Shown here: piece after piece, positions 1-5,173 of the stretch
How positions within the stretch are numbered: the first letter of the stretch is position 1
Layout: every line of letters begins with the position of its first letter
Translations under genes and position numbers: made by a program
Source: an uncultured Clostridia bacterium
GTDB lineage: Bacteria; Bacillota; Clostridia; Christensenellales; Aristaeellaceae
DNA: 5,425 bases
Direction of reading: 5' to 3'
NCBI GenBank assembly: GCA_934631055.1
Contig: CAKTXP010000166.1
Location: forward strand, 1 to 5,425
The notes under the pieces: model-generated
Told to the model about the DNA's origin: nothing
What the model saw: the letters and a program-made list of their open reading frames with translations, nothing else
The model's database searches: none

Positions 1-8
1 GTAAACAT

Positions 9-28
9 ACGATGCGCATGCGCATCGT
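9..28. repeat. 20-bp perfect palindrome (module P, copy 1)
   Basis: The two 10-base arms (ACGATGCGCA and TGCGCATCGT) are exact reverse complements. The inner 14 bases (12-25) alternate purine and pyrimidine without a break. A second copy lies at 5259-5278, and both sit 17-18 bases upstream of a hairpin-repeat head. The shared sequence begins at CATACGA (position 6). The function is unknown; it could be a protein-binding palindrome or part of a mobile repeat. Confidence 0.8.
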
Positions 29-43
29 TCGATAAGATGATTC

Positions 44-134
44 AAACCGCCGCGAAGCGAAGATGGGGTCTGGGGACTGGTCCCCAGACAGGGTTTGGGG
101 CGGTAGCCCCAAGCAGGTCTGGGCGGCAGCCCAG
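44..134 (+). repeat. Hairpin-chain repeat unit R1 (head plus three hairpins)
   Basis: The head CCGCCGCGAAGCGAA is at 47-61. Hairpin 1 has perfect 10-bp arms at 68-77 and 80-89 (GTCTGGGGAC / GTCCCCAGAC). Hairpin 2 has 7-bp arms at 95-101 and 106-112 (TTGGGGC / GCCCCAA, loop GGTA). Hairpin 3 has 6-bp arms at 119-124 and 129-134 (CTGGGC / GCCCAG, loop GGCA). Bases 44-112 match the reverse complement of 5174-5242 at 67 of 69 positions. Related units start at about 4428 and 5292. This is a dispersed non-coding repeat of the REP/BIME kind by architecture, but I do not recognise a named family. Open reading frames across it are by-products of the repeat. Confidence 0.85.
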
Positions 135-269
135 CGTTCCTTCCCCTAATTTATCAGTTTATTATATCGCCCTCAGTAAACCAGCGTCAAGCCTGCCCCG
201 TAAATTGCGCGCCGCGGGAATATCTGCCCCCGTTTCTGCGCAGACTGCTGTCATCCGGAGGTGGCTGAT
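135..269. other. Intergenic stretch upstream of the 53-aa gene
   Basis: This AT-richer stretch lies between the R1 hairpins and the small gene at 270. A possible -10 box, TATTAT, is at 160-165, but the base run 17 bp upstream (TTCCTT at 137-142) is a poor -35, so I do not call a promoter firmly. The only other clear signal is the ribosome binding site GGAGGTG at 257-263. I see no further gene or RNA here. Confidence 0.4.
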
Positions 270-431
270 ATGAACCTGTATCCCAATCTGTATGCGCTGC
301 TTGAAAGCGATTCCCATGCCCGGCGGCTCTTTGAGCGCGCGCCTGCGCAGATCCGGCGGCAGCTCCTCGTCCGGCGGCAGACCATTCGTTCCGTCGCCGC
401 GCTGGACGCCGCTATTGCGGCGCTGCAATAA
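270..431 (+). CDS. Small hypothetical protein, 53 aa
   Basis: The start is an ATG preceded by a strong ribosome binding site, GGAGGTG at 257-263, with a 6-base spacer; the stop is TAA. The 53-residue product begins MNLYPNLYALLESD and is rich in Arg, Leu and Ala. It has no cysteine, signal peptide or membrane segment, and looks like a compact two- or three-helix protein. The pattern of a tyrosine-containing N-terminus, ESDSHARRLFE, a proline, then QIRRQ loosely recalls a group of short clostridial proteins of unknown function with an 'ESDxxAxxxFxxLP..V' pattern. That resemblance is from memory and unproven. The gene converges on the secreted-protein gene and shares its terminator. The good ribosome binding site and the terminator directly after the stop are the main grounds for calling it real. 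Confidence 0.65.
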   Translation: MNLYPNLYALLESDSHARRLFERAPAQIRRQLLVRRQTIRSVAALDAAIAALQ

Positions 432-439
432 GCAGTCCA

Positions 440-485
440 AAAACAACGCGCTCCCCTGCTGCCATACAGGGGAGCGCGTTGTTTT
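440..485. terminator. Bidirectional intrinsic terminator
   Basis: A 19-bp perfect inverted repeat (440-458 with 467-485) encloses an 8-base loop. The outer four pairs are A-T, so the stem ends in TTTT on the plus strand and in a T-rich run on the minus strand. It lies 8 bases after the stop of the 53-aa gene and about 40 bases after the stop of the minus-strand secreted-protein gene. It would therefore serve both convergent genes. Confidence 0.88.
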
Positions 486-525
486 CAGATTCTTTAAAAA
501 ACTTAAATCAGGGAAGGCAAATCAA

Positions 526-1059
526 TTACTCCGCCGTGATCGGAGTCAGGGAAGACGCAATCGCGTCCGCCACCGGCAGGAAAGCCGCATCGGAAGCCGG
601 CGTAAAGAGGAACATGTAGTAACCCGCATCCACGCTGTCCGGCATCACGATGCCCAGCATATCGTTTTCAGCGTCGGCAAAGACGACGACGGCAATGCCG
701 TTGACTTCCTGCACCTGCGCATTCTCATATACGGTCACCAGACCCGTCTGAATCTCTTCAGCGGTCTGCATCGTCTCCAGCTCCGTCCATACGACGACCA
801 GTCCCTGCGCTTCGTCAGCAGAGGACGCCGCGTACAGATAGCCCGCTTCCGCCTGCTCGTCGGTCAGCTCGACATCCTGCCAGTCGGCGGGAATATAGAA
901 CTCAAAGCTCTCGCCCTGAATCAGCTGACCTTCCGCCTTCAGCTCTTCCAGCGCGGCGGCGTCCTGCGCTGCGTCCGCGGCAGGGACTTCCTCAGCCATT
1001 GCCAGAGAACCAAACGTCATCGTAACGAGTGCAAGTGCGAGTGCGATCCATTTCTTCAT
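526..1059 (-). CDS. Secreted protein of unknown function, 177 aa
   Basis: The start at 1059 is supported by the ribosome binding site AGGAAGG (1068-1074, minus strand), 8 bases upstream. An in-frame extension back to 1296 is rejected because it would cross the promoter and leader. Residues 1-22 form a typical signal peptide: MKKW, a hydrophobic core (about 5-19) and an Ala-Met-Ala cleavage site before Glu23. There is no lipobox cysteine, so the mature protein is probably released or loosely wall-associated. Residues 23-40 are an Ala/Glu-rich linker. Residues about 44-173 (from GESFEFYIPADW to the C-terminal ADAIASSL helix) alternate strands and helices in a way that recalls small alpha/beta secreted domains of PsbP/Mog1 type; this is only an inference. 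The mature part is strongly acidic and has no cysteine. The family is not recognised. Confidence 0.88.
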   Translation of the reverse strand: MKKWIALALALVTMTFGSLAMAEEVPAADAAQDAAALEELKAEGQLIQGESFEFYIPADWQDVELTDEQAEAGYLYAASSADEAQGLVVVWTELETMQTAEEIQTGLVTVYENAQVQEVNGIAVVVFADAENDMLGIVMPDSVDAGYYMFLFTPASDAAFLPVADAIASSLTPITAE

Positions 1060-1081
1060 TGTGGATTCCTTCCTTTCATTC

Positions 1082-1140
1082 ATCGGTATGGTTTGCGATT
1101 TACCGATACGCGCCGCGGCGGATGCCCCATCCACCGCGGC
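1082..1140 (-). promoter_or_regulatory. Two-hairpin 5' leader of the secreted-protein gene
   Basis: Between the predicted transcription start (about 1150) and the ribosome binding site (1068-1074) the minus-strand RNA can form two consecutive hairpins. The first pairs 1112-1124 with 1128-1140: GCCGCGG and GGATG arms separated by one C/A mismatch, with a 3-base loop. The second pairs 1082-1088 with 1101-1107 (ATCGGTA / TACCGAT, 12-base loop) and ends about 7 bases before the ribosome binding site. Neither is followed by a T-run, so they are not terminators. They may stabilise the mRNA or control translation. I do not recognise a known riboswitch class. Confidence 0.6.
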
Positions 1141-1156
1141 TTGCTTGTTGTGAGAT

Positions 1157-1185
1157 ATTATAGTGCTTTTTTCCCTCTTCCGCAA
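1157..1185 (-). promoter_or_regulatory. Promoter of the secreted-protein gene
   Basis: On the minus strand the -10 is a perfect TATAAT (1162 down to 1157). It is separated by exactly 17 bp from TTGCGG (1185 down to 1180), which matches only the TTG of the -35 consensus. Transcription would begin near 1150 and give a leader of about 90 bases. Confidence 0.68.
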
Positions 1186-1192
1186 CCCTTTT

Positions 1193-1225
1193 TGCACGAA
1201 CGACGTTTTTTCTGCACGAATGACG
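1193..1225. promoter_or_regulatory. Pair of 13-bp direct repeats, possible regulator-binding site
   Basis: TGCACGAACGACG (1193-1205) recurs as TGCACGAATGACG (1213-1225): one mismatch, with a 20-bp period and a T-run before each copy. The pair lies between the two divergent promoters, just upstream of a LytTR response regulator gene. LytTR proteins are known to bind pairs of roughly 9-bp direct repeats about two helical turns apart. On the minus strand the first copy contains CGTTCGT, which partly matches the LytTR half-site pattern. Binding by the neighbouring regulator is an inference. Confidence 0.5.
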
Positions 1226-1254
1226 CCGAATTTGCCCTCATTCCCGACAATCGC

Positions 1255-1283
1255 TTGGTTCTCCGTCCGGTTTGTGCTATACT
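1255..1283 (+). promoter_or_regulatory. Promoter of the LytTR regulator gene
   Basis: TATACT at 1278-1283 is preceded by TGC, giving an extended -10. TTGGTT at 1255-1260 is 17 bp upstream and is a weak -35. Transcription would start near 1290 and leave a leader of about 40 bases before the ATG at 1329. Confidence 0.65.
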
Positions 1284-1328
1284 TAGGGTATCCCATTTTC
1301 GTCCGTTCGGGGAGGCAGGTGATTTTCC

Positions 1329-2054
1329 ATGAATATCCGCATCGCTATCGTCGATGACCAGCAGCCGGATCGTGAAACGCTGAAAAATGATCTGCCGCTG
1401 CATATGCCTGTCGGTCTGAGCGCGTCGATTTCCTGCTTTGAGAGCAGTGAGGCGTTCCTGCACGGCTTTACGCCGGGCGACGATTCGCTTATCTTTCTGG
1501 ATATCTGCATGGATGGCATGAACGGTATTGAAGCCGCGCGCCGCGTGCGTCTGCGGAGCGCAAGATGCCTGATCGTGTTTCTGACCACATCGCGCGAATA
1601 CGCGTTCGACGCCTTCCCCATCCATCCGTTCGATTACCTCATCAAGCCTTATCGTCCGGAGGACATCGCGCGCGTGCTGGATTCCGCCTACCGCGTCATG
1701 GCGGAATCCGAAACGCAGTTGGAAATCCGCCTGCCGCGCCAGAGCATCCGCCTTGCGCACAGTCAGATCGCCGTCATTGCCTCCCACGGGCATACGGTGG
1801 ATATCTTCACTGTACCGGGCGCATGCCTGAAAAGCTCGATGACCTTCAGCGAGCTGGACGCCGCTCTGCGGGGCGACGAACGTTTCCTGCCCTGCAACCG
1901 CGGTGTACTCATCAACATGGACGAGGCGCTCAAGCTGGACGGCGAAAGCATCCTGATGGCGAACGGCATGCGCTTTCCGCTGCGTCAGCGCAATCGGCTG
2001 GAGCTGATCAACTGCTTCACTGAATATCAGATCAGGCGGATGAAATGGAGCTGA
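1329..2054 (+). CDS. LytTR-family response regulator, 241 aa
   Basis: This is a cytoplasmic DNA-binding response regulator of the LytR/AgrA type. The receiver domain (about residues 1-122) shows the expected residues: acidic pair Asp9-Asp10, phospho-acceptor Asp58 in LIFLDICMDGMNG, Thr86, and Lys106 followed by Pro107. A hinge at about 123-132 leads to a LytTR DNA-binding domain (about 133-238) that includes FLPCNRGVLINMDEA. The length is typical. AGGTGA (1317-1322) lies 6 bases before the ATG, with GGGGAGG just upstream. No histidine kinase gene is visible, so within this window it is an orphan regulator. Members of the family control exopolysaccharide, bacteriocin, competence or cell-wall genes, but its targets here are unknown. 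Nearby candidates are the divergent secreted-protein gene and its own promoter, given the direct repeats at 1193-1225. The ferredoxin-like gene follows after 45 bp without a clear promoter, suggesting co-transcription. Confidence 0.93.
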   Translation: MNIRIAIVDDQQPDRETLKNDLPLHMPVGLSASISCFESSEAFLHGFTPGDDSLIFLDICMDGMNGIEAARRVRLRSARCLIVFLTTSREYAFDAFPIHPFDYLIKPYRPEDIARVLDSAYRVMAESETQLEIRLPRQSIRLAHSQIAVIASHGHTVDIFTVPGACLKSSMTFSELDAALRGDERFLPCNRGVLINMDEALKLDGESILMANGMRFPLRQRNRLELINCFTEYQIRRMKWS

Positions 2055-2099
2055 ACCGTCAAAACTCATGAGAAAGCAGACATCAATTGGAGTGATTTC

Positions 2100-2816
2100 A
2101 TGATCCGTAAAATCGTCCATATCGACGAAGAAAAATGCAATGGCTGCGGCGCATGCGCCAACGCCTGCCATGAAGGCGCCATCGCAATGGTAAACGGCAA
2201 GGCGCGGCTCATCCGTGACGACTATTGCGATGGGCTGGGCGACTGCCTGCCCGCATGCCCGACCGGCGCAATCACCGTCAAAGAGCGCGAAGCCGCGGCA
2301 TACGACGAGGAAGCCGTTGCCAAGCATATGGAAGCGCGCAAGCAGGAACAAAAGACCGCCGCGCACGCAGGCGGCTGTCCCGGAAGCCGCATCCACCAGT
2401 TCAACCTGAACGGCGGCAATCAGGGCGCGGAGGCGTCCTCTTCCGACGTGCCCTCCCAGCTGCGCCAGTGGCCCGTGCAGATCAAGCTTGCGCCCATCAA
2501 CGCGCCCTATTTCGACGGCGCAAACCTGCTCATCGCGGCGGACTGCTCGGCATACGCCTACGGCAATTTCCATCGCGATTTCATCCGCAATAAGGTCACG
2601 CTCATCGGCTGTCCGAAGCTCGATATGGTCGATTATACCGAAAAGCTGACCGAGATTATCCGCCGGAACGACATCAAGAGCCTGACCGTCGTCCGGATGG
2701 AAGTTCCCTGCTGCGGCGGCATCGAAGCGGCGGCGAAGAACGCCCTGCGCGCAAGCGGAAAATTCATTCCGTGGCAGGTCGTCACCCTGTCTATCGACGG
2801 AAAGATACTCGATTAA
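2100..2816 (+). CDS. Ferredoxin-like iron-sulfur protein, 238 aa
   Basis: Residues 5-60 form a bacterial two-cluster ferredoxin domain. The first cluster motif is complete: Cys13, Cys16, Cys19 and Cys23, with His rather than the usual Pro after Cys23. In the second, the position of the second ligand is Leu46, leaving Cys43, Cys49 and Cys53-Pro; this predicts a 3Fe-4S cluster or an outside ligand. Residues about 61-118 are a charged linker containing GGCPGS (Cys93). Residues about 121-238 form a conserved-looking domain (LRQWPVQIKLAPINAP, then ADCSAYAYGNFH, GCPKLD and VPCCGG) carrying Cys149, Cys171 and Cys204-205, which could bind metal or take part in redox chemistry. From memory, this arrangement occurs as a stand-alone protein in many anaerobic clostridia, where it often carries vague names. 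The partner is unknown. GGAG (2089-2092) lies 7 bases before the ATG. The gap to the regulator gene has no convincing promoter. Confidence 0.9.
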   Translation: MIRKIVHIDEEKCNGCGACANACHEGAIAMVNGKARLIRDDYCDGLGDCLPACPTGAITVKEREAAAYDEEAVAKHMEARKQEQKTAAHAGGCPGSRIHQFNLNGGNQGAEASSSDVPSQLRQWPVQIKLAPINAPYFDGANLLIAADCSAYAYGNFHRDFIRNKVTLIGCPKLDMVDYTEKLTEIIRRNDIKSLTVVRMEVPCCGGIEAAAKNALRASGKFIPWQVVTLSIDGKILD

Positions 2817-2828
2817 GTTTTCCCTGCG

Positions 2829-2908
2829 CCCTCTCCGCTCCTTCATGACAGTCTGCTTTCCTTTGAGGCGGACAACCCGAAGAGCCGGAGAGGGTCTTTC
2901 CGTTTTCT
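2829..2908 (+). terminator. Branched terminator-like structure after the ferredoxin gene
   Basis: The outer stem pairs CCCTCTCC plus GCTC (2829-2840) with GAGC plus GGAGAGGG (2882-2894), bulging one C (2886). The enclosed segment has a second small stem: GTCTGC (2851-2856) with GCGGAC (2868-2873), one G-T pair. A T-rich tract (TCTTTCCGTTTTCTCT) follows the outer stem. It lies 12 bases after the stop codon. The long enclosed segment is unusual for an intrinsic terminator, so the call is moderate. Confidence 0.55.
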
Positions 2909-2926
2909 CTCGCAGGAATCCACAAG

Positions 2927-2955
2927 TAGACAGAATCCATTAAATCTGTTATAAT
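2927..2955 (+). promoter_or_regulatory. Strong promoter of the sugar transferase gene
   Basis: TAGACA (2927-2932, five of six consensus bases) is followed after 17 bp by a perfect TATAAT (2950-2955), itself preceded by TGT to give an extended -10. This is the best promoter in the window. Transcription would start near 2962 and give a leader of about 70 bases. Confidence 0.85.
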
Positions 2956-3034
2956 AGCTATCACTGGTTTCAAATCGCATTTTCCATCGCTTTGCATATT
3001 CTATTCCCTTTGAATTTACGCAAAGGAGCTGCTT

Positions 3035-4432
3035 ATGGATTCACCGCAGATGTCCACCCGTATGCACACGCTGCTCACCTCTGTATTGAGCTTTTTTTCT
3101 TTCCTGCTGGGCTACTATATCCGCTTTTACCTGATGCACGGCGCGTTTTCCTACCGCTTCAATGTCTATCTGGCAATGGGCTGCGGCTTCGCCGTGCTGC
3201 ATTATGTGATATACAGCCTGTTTTTCTATCCGCAGATGAACCTTTACCGCCGTTTCGGAAAGCTGGTTCAGCGCACAATCCTCTGCGAAGCGCTCTGCGC
3301 CGGGCTGACGCTTGCGTTTCTGTTCCTTGTCGGCTTGCAGAATGTATCGCGTATCGCCGTGTTCATCAGCGCGGGCGTATCGATCCTGTTCATCAACGTC
3401 AAGCATTATATCGTCATGCGCGTCTATTCGACGCTCCTGCGGAGCGGCATCTGCCAGCGCACGACGCTGCTCATCGGCGAGGGCGCGACCGCGCACCGCT
3501 ATGCTTCCACCGTCATCGACGAACCGGAAGCCGGTCATCATCTTGTCGGCTATATCGCCGACGAGACGCTGTATGTCAACAGCAAACGTCTGGGCAATTA
3601 TGACGCGCTGGAAAACACCCTCGCCTCGACGCCGGTAGATGAAGCCATCATCGCCCTGCCCGCGAGCAAATATGTCCTGCTGGACGGCATTATCGCCCTG
3701 TGCGAAAAATACGGCGTGCCGCTGCGCATCATCCCCTGTTACGAGGAACGCGTCAGCTACCAGATCGTGACCAGCAAATTTGAGGATATCCAGATGATCG
3801 GCATCCGCGATATCCCGCTCAACCGCCTGTATAACGCTTTTATCAAGCGCGCGTTTGATATCATCCTCTCGCTGACCGCGCTGATCCTGCTCTCGCCGCT
3901 GATGCTCGTCACGGCGATCGGCGTGCGTCTGTCCACGCATGACACCGTTTTCTTTGCGCAGACCCGCATCGGCAAGAACAAAAAGCCGTTTAAAATGCTC
4001 AAGTTCCGCAGCATGAAGCCCAACGACGGAGAGGACAGCGCATGGTCCACCAACGAGGACGACCGACGGACGTTTTTCGGCGCGCTCATCCGTAAGCTGT
4101 CCATTGACGAGCTTCCCCAGCTCATCAACGTCCTCAAGGGCGATATGAGCATCGTCGGGCCGCGCCCGGAGATCCCGCACTTTGTCGAGCAGTTCCGCGA
4201 CGAAGTGCCGCTGTACATGATCCGCCATATGGTCAAGCCCGGCATCACCGGTCTGGCGCAGGTCAGCGGCTATCGCGGCGATACCTCCATCCGCGGGCGC
4301 ATCGACTGCGATATCGCCTATATCGAAAACTGGACGATCTGGGTCGATGTGCGCATCATCCTGCGGACATTTACCTCTATGGTCAATGACGAAACGCTCC
4401 CGCCGATGCACCGGATGCAGAAAAATAATTAA
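3035..4432 (+). CDS. Polyprenyl-phosphate sugar-1-phosphate transferase (initiates exopolysaccharide), 465 aa
   Basis: This integral membrane enzyme is expected to move a sugar-1-phosphate from a UDP-sugar onto undecaprenyl phosphate, the first committed step of exopolysaccharide or capsule repeat-unit assembly. The architecture is that of large WcaJ/WbaP/CpsE-type enzymes. There are four N-terminal membrane segments (about 13-33, 44-64, 81-101 and 107-127). A Rossmann-like domain with LLIGEG spans about 140-255. A further membrane-embedded helix is at about 275-297, followed by the bacterial sugar transferase domain to about 455. Signature motifs are FFAQTRIG (306-313), KMLKFRSM (320-327), the catalytic-type Asp358-Glu359 in SIDELPQL, KGDMSIVGPRPE (368-379) and KPGITGLAQVSGYRG (401-415). 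AAAGGAG (3022-3028) lies 6 bases before the ATG. The sugar cannot be read from sequence. No other glycan genes lie nearby. The TAA stop falls inside the head of repeat R2. Confidence 0.95.
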   Translation: MDSPQMSTRMHTLLTSVLSFFSFLLGYYIRFYLMHGAFSYRFNVYLAMGCGFAVLHYVIYSLFFYPQMNLYRRFGKLVQRTILCEALCAGLTLAFLFLVGLQNVSRIAVFISAGVSILFINVKHYIVMRVYSTLLRSGICQRTTLLIGEGATAHRYASTVIDEPEAGHHLVGYIADETLYVNSKRLGNYDALENTLASTPVDEAIIALPASKYVLLDGIIALCEKYGVPLRIIPCYEERVSYQIVTSKFEDIQMIGIRDIPLNRLYNAFIKRAFDIILSLTALILLSPLMLVTAIGVRLSTHDTVFFAQTRIGKNKKPFKMLKFRSMKPNDGEDSAWSTNEDDRRTFFGALIRKLSIDELPQLINVLKGDMSIVGPRPEIPHFVEQFRDEVPLYMIRHMVKPGITGLAQVSGYRGDTSIRGRIDCDIAYIENWTIWVDVRIILRTFTSMVNDETLPPMHRMQKNN

Positions 4433-4500
4433 AACCGCCGCGAAGCGAAGTGAGGGTGCAGGGGGATCATCCCCCTGCCGGGGTTTGGGGCAGAGCCCCA
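4428..4500 (+). repeat. Hairpin-chain repeat unit R2
   Basis: The head ATTAAAACCG continues into CCGCCGCGAAGCGAA (4435-4449), identical to R1 from the CCG onward. Hairpin 1 has perfect 10-bp arms of a different sequence (GCAGGGGGAT at 4458-4467, ATCCCCCTGC at 4469-4478) around a single C. Hairpin 2 pairs TGGGGC (4486-4491) with GCCCCA (4495-4500) around AGA. The ten bases ATTAAAACCG also start the inverted unit R3. The unit abuts the transferase coding sequence and lies in its 3' untranslated region. Confidence 0.85.
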
Positions 4501-4510
4501 TCGTCCCCCC

Positions 4511-4560
4511 TATCGCGAAGCGACATAAAAACTCGTCAGGGAGCGAAGCGTCACCTGACG
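4511..4560. repeat. Secondary hairpin cluster with GCGAAGC cores
   Basis: TCGC (4513-4516) pairs with GCGA (4520-4523) across GAA. About ten bases on, CGTCAGG (4534-4540) pairs with CCTGACG (4554-4560), enclosing another GCGAAGC (4543-4549). The same GCGAAGC core occurs in the heads of R1, R2, R3 and R4, which links this segment to the repeat family although its layout differs. Confidence 0.6.
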
Positions 4561-4576
4561 TCTCCATACCGTTTCT

Positions 4577-4616
4577 TCCTCCTTTTCCTTCCGAAAAGGG
4601 GGATTTTTCTTTTCTT
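4577..4616 (+). terminator. Intrinsic terminator of the sugar transferase transcript
   Basis: TCCTCCTTTTC (4577-4587) pairs with GAAAAGGGGGA (4593-4603) across the 5-base loop CTTCC; ten pairs are standard and one is G-T. TTTTTCTTTTCTT follows directly. It is about 145 bases beyond the stop codon, so the transferase mRNA would carry the R2 repeat and secondary hairpins in its 3' end. Confidence 0.8.
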
Positions 4617-4738
4617 CCTGCATAAAAATAATATATCGTTAAAACATTCAAATTCAATCCATAAAGGCTTGAAGTGATTTTTACGGATGTGTTCTTTTTG
4701 GCTCATTCAGGATAATATAAAAGCATCAAATTTCAATC
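4617..4738 (+). promoter_or_regulatory. AT-rich upstream region of the XRE regulator gene
   Basis: This roughly 120-base stretch is markedly AT-rich compared with its surroundings. GATAAT (4711-4716), overlapping TATAAA (4716-4721), is the best -10 candidate. No good -35 lies at a 16-18 bp spacing, so the promoter may be weak or depend on an activator. I found no convincing operator palindrome. Confidence 0.4.
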
Positions 4739-4744
4739 AGGAGG
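4739..4744 (+). promoter_or_regulatory. Ribosome binding site that decides the XRE start
   Basis: AGGAGG ends one base before the ATG at 4746 and seven bases before the in-frame ATG at 4752. Only the second spacing suits initiation, so 4752 is taken as the start. Confidence 0.85.
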
Positions 4745-4751
4745 AATGGGG

Positions 4752-5126
4752 ATGCTGATCTCCTTTAAAGCCATTGGGCGCAACATCCGCGCCGTGCGCA
4801 TGGATATGAATTTGACGCAGGAAGACGTAGCGGAACGCTTGAAGATATCCCAGCTTCATTTTGGCAGGCTTGAACGCGGCGACCGTCCCATTTCGCTGGA
4901 AATGCTCGCGCTCATCGCCGATATCCTCGAAACGCCGCTCTCCGCGCTTCTGAATGGCTGTGTCGTCGACGATCGTTTCGACCGCAAACCAATCGGCGCG
5001 CCGGAATCGCTCGGACAGTCCATCGCGGTTATCGCCAACGGCTGTTCCCCGCAGGCTCAGCGGCTGATGCTGGAGCTATGTCGAGCGGTCGCGCAGAGCG
5101 ACAAAGCGGCTGACAGCGCGGAATAA
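4752..5126 (+). CDS. XRE-family helix-turn-helix transcriptional regulator, 124 aa
   Basis: This is a small cytoplasmic DNA-binding regulator. Residues about 8-68 form an HTH_3/XRE (Cro/C1-type) domain: IGRNIRAVRMDMNLTQED, then VAERLKISQLHFGRLERG, then the closing helices SLEMLALIADILETPLSALL. Residues about 85-117 form a short C-terminal helical segment (LGQSIAVIANGCSPQAQRLML) of a kind seen in clostridial XRE regulators, where it may support dimerisation. There is no peptidase, sensor or toxin domain and no adjacent toxin, phage or restriction gene, so the target is unknown. The ATG at 4746 is rejected on ribosome-binding-site spacing. The gene lies between two inverted repeat units, R2 (4428-4500) and R3 (5174-5244), and has no gene within about 300 bp on its left. 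Confidence 0.9.
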   Translation: MLISFKAIGRNIRAVRMDMNLTQEDVAERLKISQLHFGRLERGDRPISLEMLALIADILETPLSALLNGCVVDDRFDRKPIGAPESLGQSIAVIANGCSPQAQRLMLELCRAVAQSDKAADSAE

Positions 5127-5130
5127 CATC

Positions 5131-5143
5131 GTTTGTCACAAAC
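5131..5143. repeat. Short palindrome after the XRE gene
   Basis: GTTTGT and ACAAAC are exact reverse complements around a single C. The site lies 4 bases after the stop codon in an AT-rich stretch (5127-5173) that holds nothing else I can identify. It could be a protein-binding site or chance. The lack of a T-run argues against a terminator. Confidence 0.4.
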
Positions 5144-5173
5144 TTTCATAAGATTCAATAATAAAGAGTTACG

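Noticed and set aside
37..273. Plus-strand open frame of 78 codons across the first repeat block
   Set aside because: Its N-terminal half is a translation of the R1 hairpin repeat, it lacks a suitable ribosome binding site, and it overlaps the start of the better-supported 53-aa gene.
1060..1296. Upstream extension of the secreted protein to 1296
   Set aside because: The extension would cover the TATAAT promoter, the leader hairpins and the ribosome binding site, and would bury the signal peptide 79 residues inside.
2065..2072. CTCATGAG palindrome between the regulator and ferredoxin genes
   Set aside because: Eight bases is too short to be meaningful alone, and no companion site or promoter lies nearby.
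1158..2846. Minus-strand open frame of 562 codons
   Set aside because: It is antisense to the LytTR and ferredoxin genes, whose motifs are intact. No family is recognisable in it and it would run through the intergenic promoter region. Long antisense frames are expected in GC-rich codon usage.
3041..4657. Minus-strand open frame of 538 codons
   Set aside because: It is antisense to the well-conserved sugar transferase and starts within the terminator and AT-rich region. It has no recognisable domain and is His/Asp/Arg-rich in the way antisense translations often are.
4347..4677. Plus-strand open frames across the R2 repeat
   Set aside because: They are out of frame with the transferase, cover repeat hairpins and the terminator, and show only repeat-derived Gly/Ser/Pro-rich sequence.
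4746..4748. First ATG as the start of the XRE regulator
   Set aside because: It lies one base after the AGGAGG, too close for initiation. The in-frame ATG at 4752 has a 7-base spacer.
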